Assembly (NCBI GenBank): GCA_964517355.1
Contig: CAZFCK010000098.1
Location: forward strand, 1 to 16,778
DNA from: CAZFCK01 sp964517355
GTDB taxonomy: Bacteria; Desulfobacterota; Desulfovibrionia; Desulfovibrionales; Desulfovibrionaceae
Direction: 5' to 3'
Length of the DNA stretch: 16,778 nt
A program made the translations under genes and the position numbers. Shown here one piece after another: positions 15,541 through 16,778 of this stretch. The notes below the pieces were generated by a model. The model saw only the letters and a program-made list of their open reading frames with translations, was not told where the DNA came from and searched no databases. Numbering within the stretch: position 1 is the first letter of the stretch; each line of letters opens with the position of its first letter.

Positions 15541-15587
15541 GCGCATGCCCCTTGCCGCACGGCTCTCCCCAGAAACCCGTTGCGGCA
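15541..15587 (-). repeat. Hairpin after flp2, containing a fragment of the end-repeat family
   Basis: On the minus strand TTTCTGGGGAGAGCC (15575-15561) matches the window-end repeat TTTCAGGGGAGAGCC at 14 of 15 bases, and the similarity continues through CAAGG and TGCGC to 15541. TGCCGCACGG (15553-15562) pairs with CCGTTGCGGCA (15577-15587) with a one-base bulge, giving a strong stem of about 10 bp starting about 17 nt after the flp2 stop. It could protect the 3' end of the pilin mRNA or limit read-through. There is no T-tract. Confidence 0.6.
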
Positions 15588-15603
15588 GCGGAGCCGGCGG
15601 TTG

Positions 15604-15870
15604 CTAAAAGCTGGATTTCGCAGTCTTATCGTCGGCGATGCCTTGGATCTTGTCGACCACGCTCAGGAAAAATTCCTTCAACGGATCGAACATATACGTT
15701 GCCGCGGCAATGACCATCACGACAATAACGGCAATAAGCAGGGCATATTCAACGGTTGCGGCGCCTTTTTCATCGGACAACCGGCTCAGGCTGTAGCGGT
15801 GTCGCAATCCGGACCACCCCACATGCATACGCTGCATTGCAGTCACAAGGCTTTCCTTCAGGCTTTTCAT
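15604..15870 (-). CDS. flp: Flp pilin precursor (typical)
   Basis: An 88-residue prepilin. A basic leader of 36 residues ends at Gly36. The mature protein begins AATVEYALLIAVIVV, with the hallmark Glu-Tyr at +5/+6 and a hydrophobic core to about residue 58, then a short tail (about 52 mature residues). This fits the Flp/Fap family, the major subunit of the Tad fibre, processed by a TadV-type peptidase that is not encoded here. The leader is longer than the 12-26 residues usual in Flp proteins. GGAGG lies 5 nt before the ATG, the best ribosome site of the pilin genes. It begins 16 nt after flp1. A hairpin and a long structured gap follow, consistent with higher expression of the pilins than of the rest. 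Confidence 0.93.
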   Translation of the reverse strand: MKSLKESLVTAMQRMHVGWSGLRHRYSLSRLSDEKGAATVEYALLIAVIVVMVIAAATYMFDPLKEFFLSVVDKIQGIADDKTAKSSF

Positions 15871-15886
15871 GGCATCCTCCCAAATT

Positions 15887-16126
15887 TTATGGATAAGGCT
15901 TAGATATCCAGCTCATAAAAGTGTCCAGCACTTCTTTGGACATATCCCAAAACAGGTCTTGAATTCCAACCATCATCAAAGCCGCGATCAGCATACACAG
16001 GCCGTATTCCACGGCCAACGCCCCCAGCGAGGAACCGCACTCCGCCGCATCATACAATCGCTCTTTATGGGATGCATGCTGCAACCGGTGCGCACTGCCG
16101 AAACAAGGCCCACGCCGGATTGACAT
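15887..16126 (-). CDS. Flp-like pilin precursor (divergent)
   Basis: A 79-residue prepilin by the chosen start. It has a leader ending at Gly35, then ALAVEYGLCMLIAALMMVG with Glu-Tyr at +5/+6, the Flp processing pattern, and a short tail ending SWISKPYP (about 44 mature residues). The start is uncertain. ATG 16126 has no ribosome site and follows a hairpin with a T-tract. TTG 16057 would give a 12-residue leader, nearer the family norm, with AGAG close by. ATG 16294 is in frame with GGAGG only 2 nt away, but would add 56 residues with low third-position GC, unlike the downstream genes. It may be a minor or alternative pilin. It is the first gene of the operon. Confidence 0.75.
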   Translation of the reverse strand: MSIRRGPCFGSAHRLQHASHKERLYDAAECGSSLGALAVEYGLCMLIAALMMVGIQDLFWDMSKEVLDTFMSWISKPYP

Positions 16127-16130
16127 ATGT

Positions 16131-16189
16131 AAAAAGCGTCCAGCACGTGTGGGCGCTTTCAAAGGAAATTTTTGATGAACAATGCCCAC
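16131..16189 (-). promoter_or_regulatory. Attenuator-like hairpin in the operon leader
   Basis: On the minus strand GCGCCCA-N7-TGGACGC (16156-16136; one mismatch in seven) is followed directly by TTTTT (16135-16131), the form of an intrinsic terminator, ending 4 nt before the flp1 ATG. Upstream, GTGGGC (16189-16184) is exactly complementary to GCCCAC (16154-16149) in the 5' arm, so an alternative pairing would prevent the terminator stem. This resembles a terminator/antiterminator switch. It was read by eye and the stem is modest, so it could be chance. Confidence 0.4.
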
Positions 16190-16365
16190 CTGGGATTTTT
16201 TTGGAAGAATTCCCGGGTCTGAAGGGTGTTGCAATTTTATATGGAACGCCGATTCGCACATCTGCTCGCCCCCCGCACAATGTTTTGTTTGCATAGCCTC
16301 CAAGAATAATTGCAAAACAAAACACTACTTCAAGCCGTTACTTATCCCAGCCTATTTTTATACAT

Positions 16366-16394
16366 TTTATACGCCATCCACGAATTAAAATCAA
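16366..16394 (-). promoter_or_regulatory. Sigma70-type promoter for the Tad operon
   Basis: On the minus strand TTGATT (16394-16389; four of six matches to TTGACA) lies exactly 17 nt before TATAAA (16371-16366; five of six matches to TATAAT), in an AT-rich stretch. Transcription would begin near 16359 and give a leader of about 230 nt before flp1. This is the only well-spaced promoter I found for the operon. Confidence 0.6.
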
Positions 16395-16725
16395 GGGATA
16401 ATACATATTCGCTAGTTATTCCACTTTTACCTTTTTTATTACCACAGCTCCGGTGGATGCATTGATTTATTGTCCACGGGATTTGCTACGCTCCAGTAGT
16501 GAATTGACGCCGCAGCTCCATTTAGGAGGGCAAGGGCCATATGGTACTCAGGATCATCCTCGTCCAAAAACAATGCACCGATGTACGGCGTGTTGCATCG
16601 GCAACTTTTCAAGCCTGCCTGCCCCCGCACGGAGTTTATGAAGGAGTCTTTACATCATTACGTCCTATGTGCAATGCACGCACTATTGCTCACACTTTTT
16701 TCCGACAACGGAAGTAAAGATTTCG
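16395..16725. other. Region upstream of the operon promoter without a secure gene
   Basis: No recognised gene. Visible items are the inverted repeats CCGATG-N12-CATCGG (16578-16601) and TTCCG-ACAA-CGGAA (16700-16713), and two short open frames. One (minus, 16630-16439) is listed separately. The other is a 35-codon plus-strand frame (ATG 16638 to TGA 16745, with GGAG 3 nt upstream) that runs into the end repeat. Neither hairpin is followed by a T-tract. Confidence 0.5.
16439..16630 (-). CDS. Possible small or remnant ORF
   Basis: A 63-codon frame with a GTG start and no ribosome site; the frame is open only to 16654 upstream. The middle (ALFLDEDDPEYHMALALL) looks protein-like, with reasonable third-position GC, but I recognise no family. 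It ends 44 nt before the -35 box of the operon promoter and points the same way. It may be chance or the remnant of a longer gene. Confidence 0.2.
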   Translation of the reverse strand: MRGQAGLKSCRCNTPYIGALFLDEDDPEYHMALALLNGAAASIHYWSVANPVDNKSMHPPELW

Positions 16726-16778
16726 TTAGCGCATTTTCGCCTTGAAACAAGGCTCTCCCCTGAAACAATTTCCAATTG
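16726..16778. repeat. Right copy of 53-bp inverted end repeat
   Basis: Reverse complement of 2-54, 52 of 53 bases identical. Read on the plus strand it begins TTAGCGCATTTTCGCC and ends AATTTCCAATTG. It contains GCCTT-N5-AAGGC and two TGAAACAA direct repeats. No transposase or integrase lies in the window and the true outer limit is not visible, because the sequence stops here. Confidence 0.85.

Noticed and set aside
16127..16315. Extension of flp1 to a 135-142 residue protein
   Set aside because: The extension would cover a hairpin with a T-tract, has low third-position GC, would give a prepilin leader of about 90 residues, and its GGAGG is only 2 nt from the ATG at 16294.
16638..16745. 35-codon plus-strand frame running into the right end repeat
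   Set aside because: It has a weak ribosome site with only 3-nt spacing, no recognisable family, and a stop inside a repeat. Mentioned under the upstream region only.
1..16778. Composite transposon or integrative element bounded by the end repeats
   Set aside because: No transposase, integrase, target-site duplication or tRNA edge is visible, and related repeat fragments occur inside the operon. It is kept as a finding to test, not annotated as a mobile element.
1..16778. CRISPR array, tRNA or rRNA genes
   Set aside because: No regularly spaced direct repeats, cloverleaf with conserved arms, or rRNA-like stretches were found on either strand.

Overview
This 16.8 kb window is almost entirely one long minus-strand operon encoding a variant Tad (tight adherence, Flp pilus) apparatus. 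Read from the right, the order is: two Flp prepilin genes, three TadE/TadF/TadG-like minor pseudopilin genes, cpaB (rcpC), the outer-membrane secretin cpaC (rcpA), a fused cpaE-cpaF gene (TadZ + TadA), tadB with a TPR insert, a thioredoxin-fold lipoprotein, a second assembly ATPase of the GspE/PilB type, tadC, and three consecutive membrane-anchored FHA-domain proteins. Gene junctions are tight (TGATG or ATGA overlaps, or gaps of 2 to 46 nt). Four larger gaps break the pattern: after flp2, after the secretin, before the gspE-like gene, and upstream of flp1. No phage, transposase, CRISPR, rRNA or tRNA gene was seen.

The host is probably a Gram-negative proteobacterium (secretin, lipoprotein signal, Tad system) with a moderately high-GC genome. 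The gene complement, in particular a PilB/GspE-type ATPase and FHA proteins within a Tad locus, suggests a Desulfovibrio-like member of the former Deltaproteobacteria. This placement is inference, not a database match.

Layout: 16395-16778 holds no secure gene. A good sigma70-type promoter (16366-16394) is followed by a leader of about 230 nt with an attenuator-like hairpin just before flp1. flp1-flp2 (16126-15604) are followed by a structured gap (15340-15603) that contains a fragment of a dispersed repeat. The pseudopilin and outer-membrane module runs 15327-11149. A GC-rich double-hairpin element (10947-11005) separates it from the inner-membrane motor module (10870-4200). The sensory/TPR FHA cassette runs 4195-102. 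Both window ends carry the same 53-bp sequence in inverted orientation (52/53 identical). Related fragments lie after flp2 and after the secretin, so this is a dispersed repeat family rather than clear proof of a transposon.

How it probably works: Flp1/Flp2 prepilins are cleaved after a Gly by a peptidase not encoded here. They are polymerised through TadB/TadC by the CpaF domain, which is localised by its own fused CpaE domain. The fibre leaves through the CpaC secretin with CpaB. The extra GspE-like ATPase, the TPR-bearing TadB and the three FHA proteins are additions to the textbook Tad machine and suggest a second motor function and phosphothreonine-dependent control. Not found in the window: prepilin peptidase (TadV/CpaA), a TadD lipoprotein, CpaD/RcpB, and a Ser/Thr kinase or phosphatase for the FHA domains.
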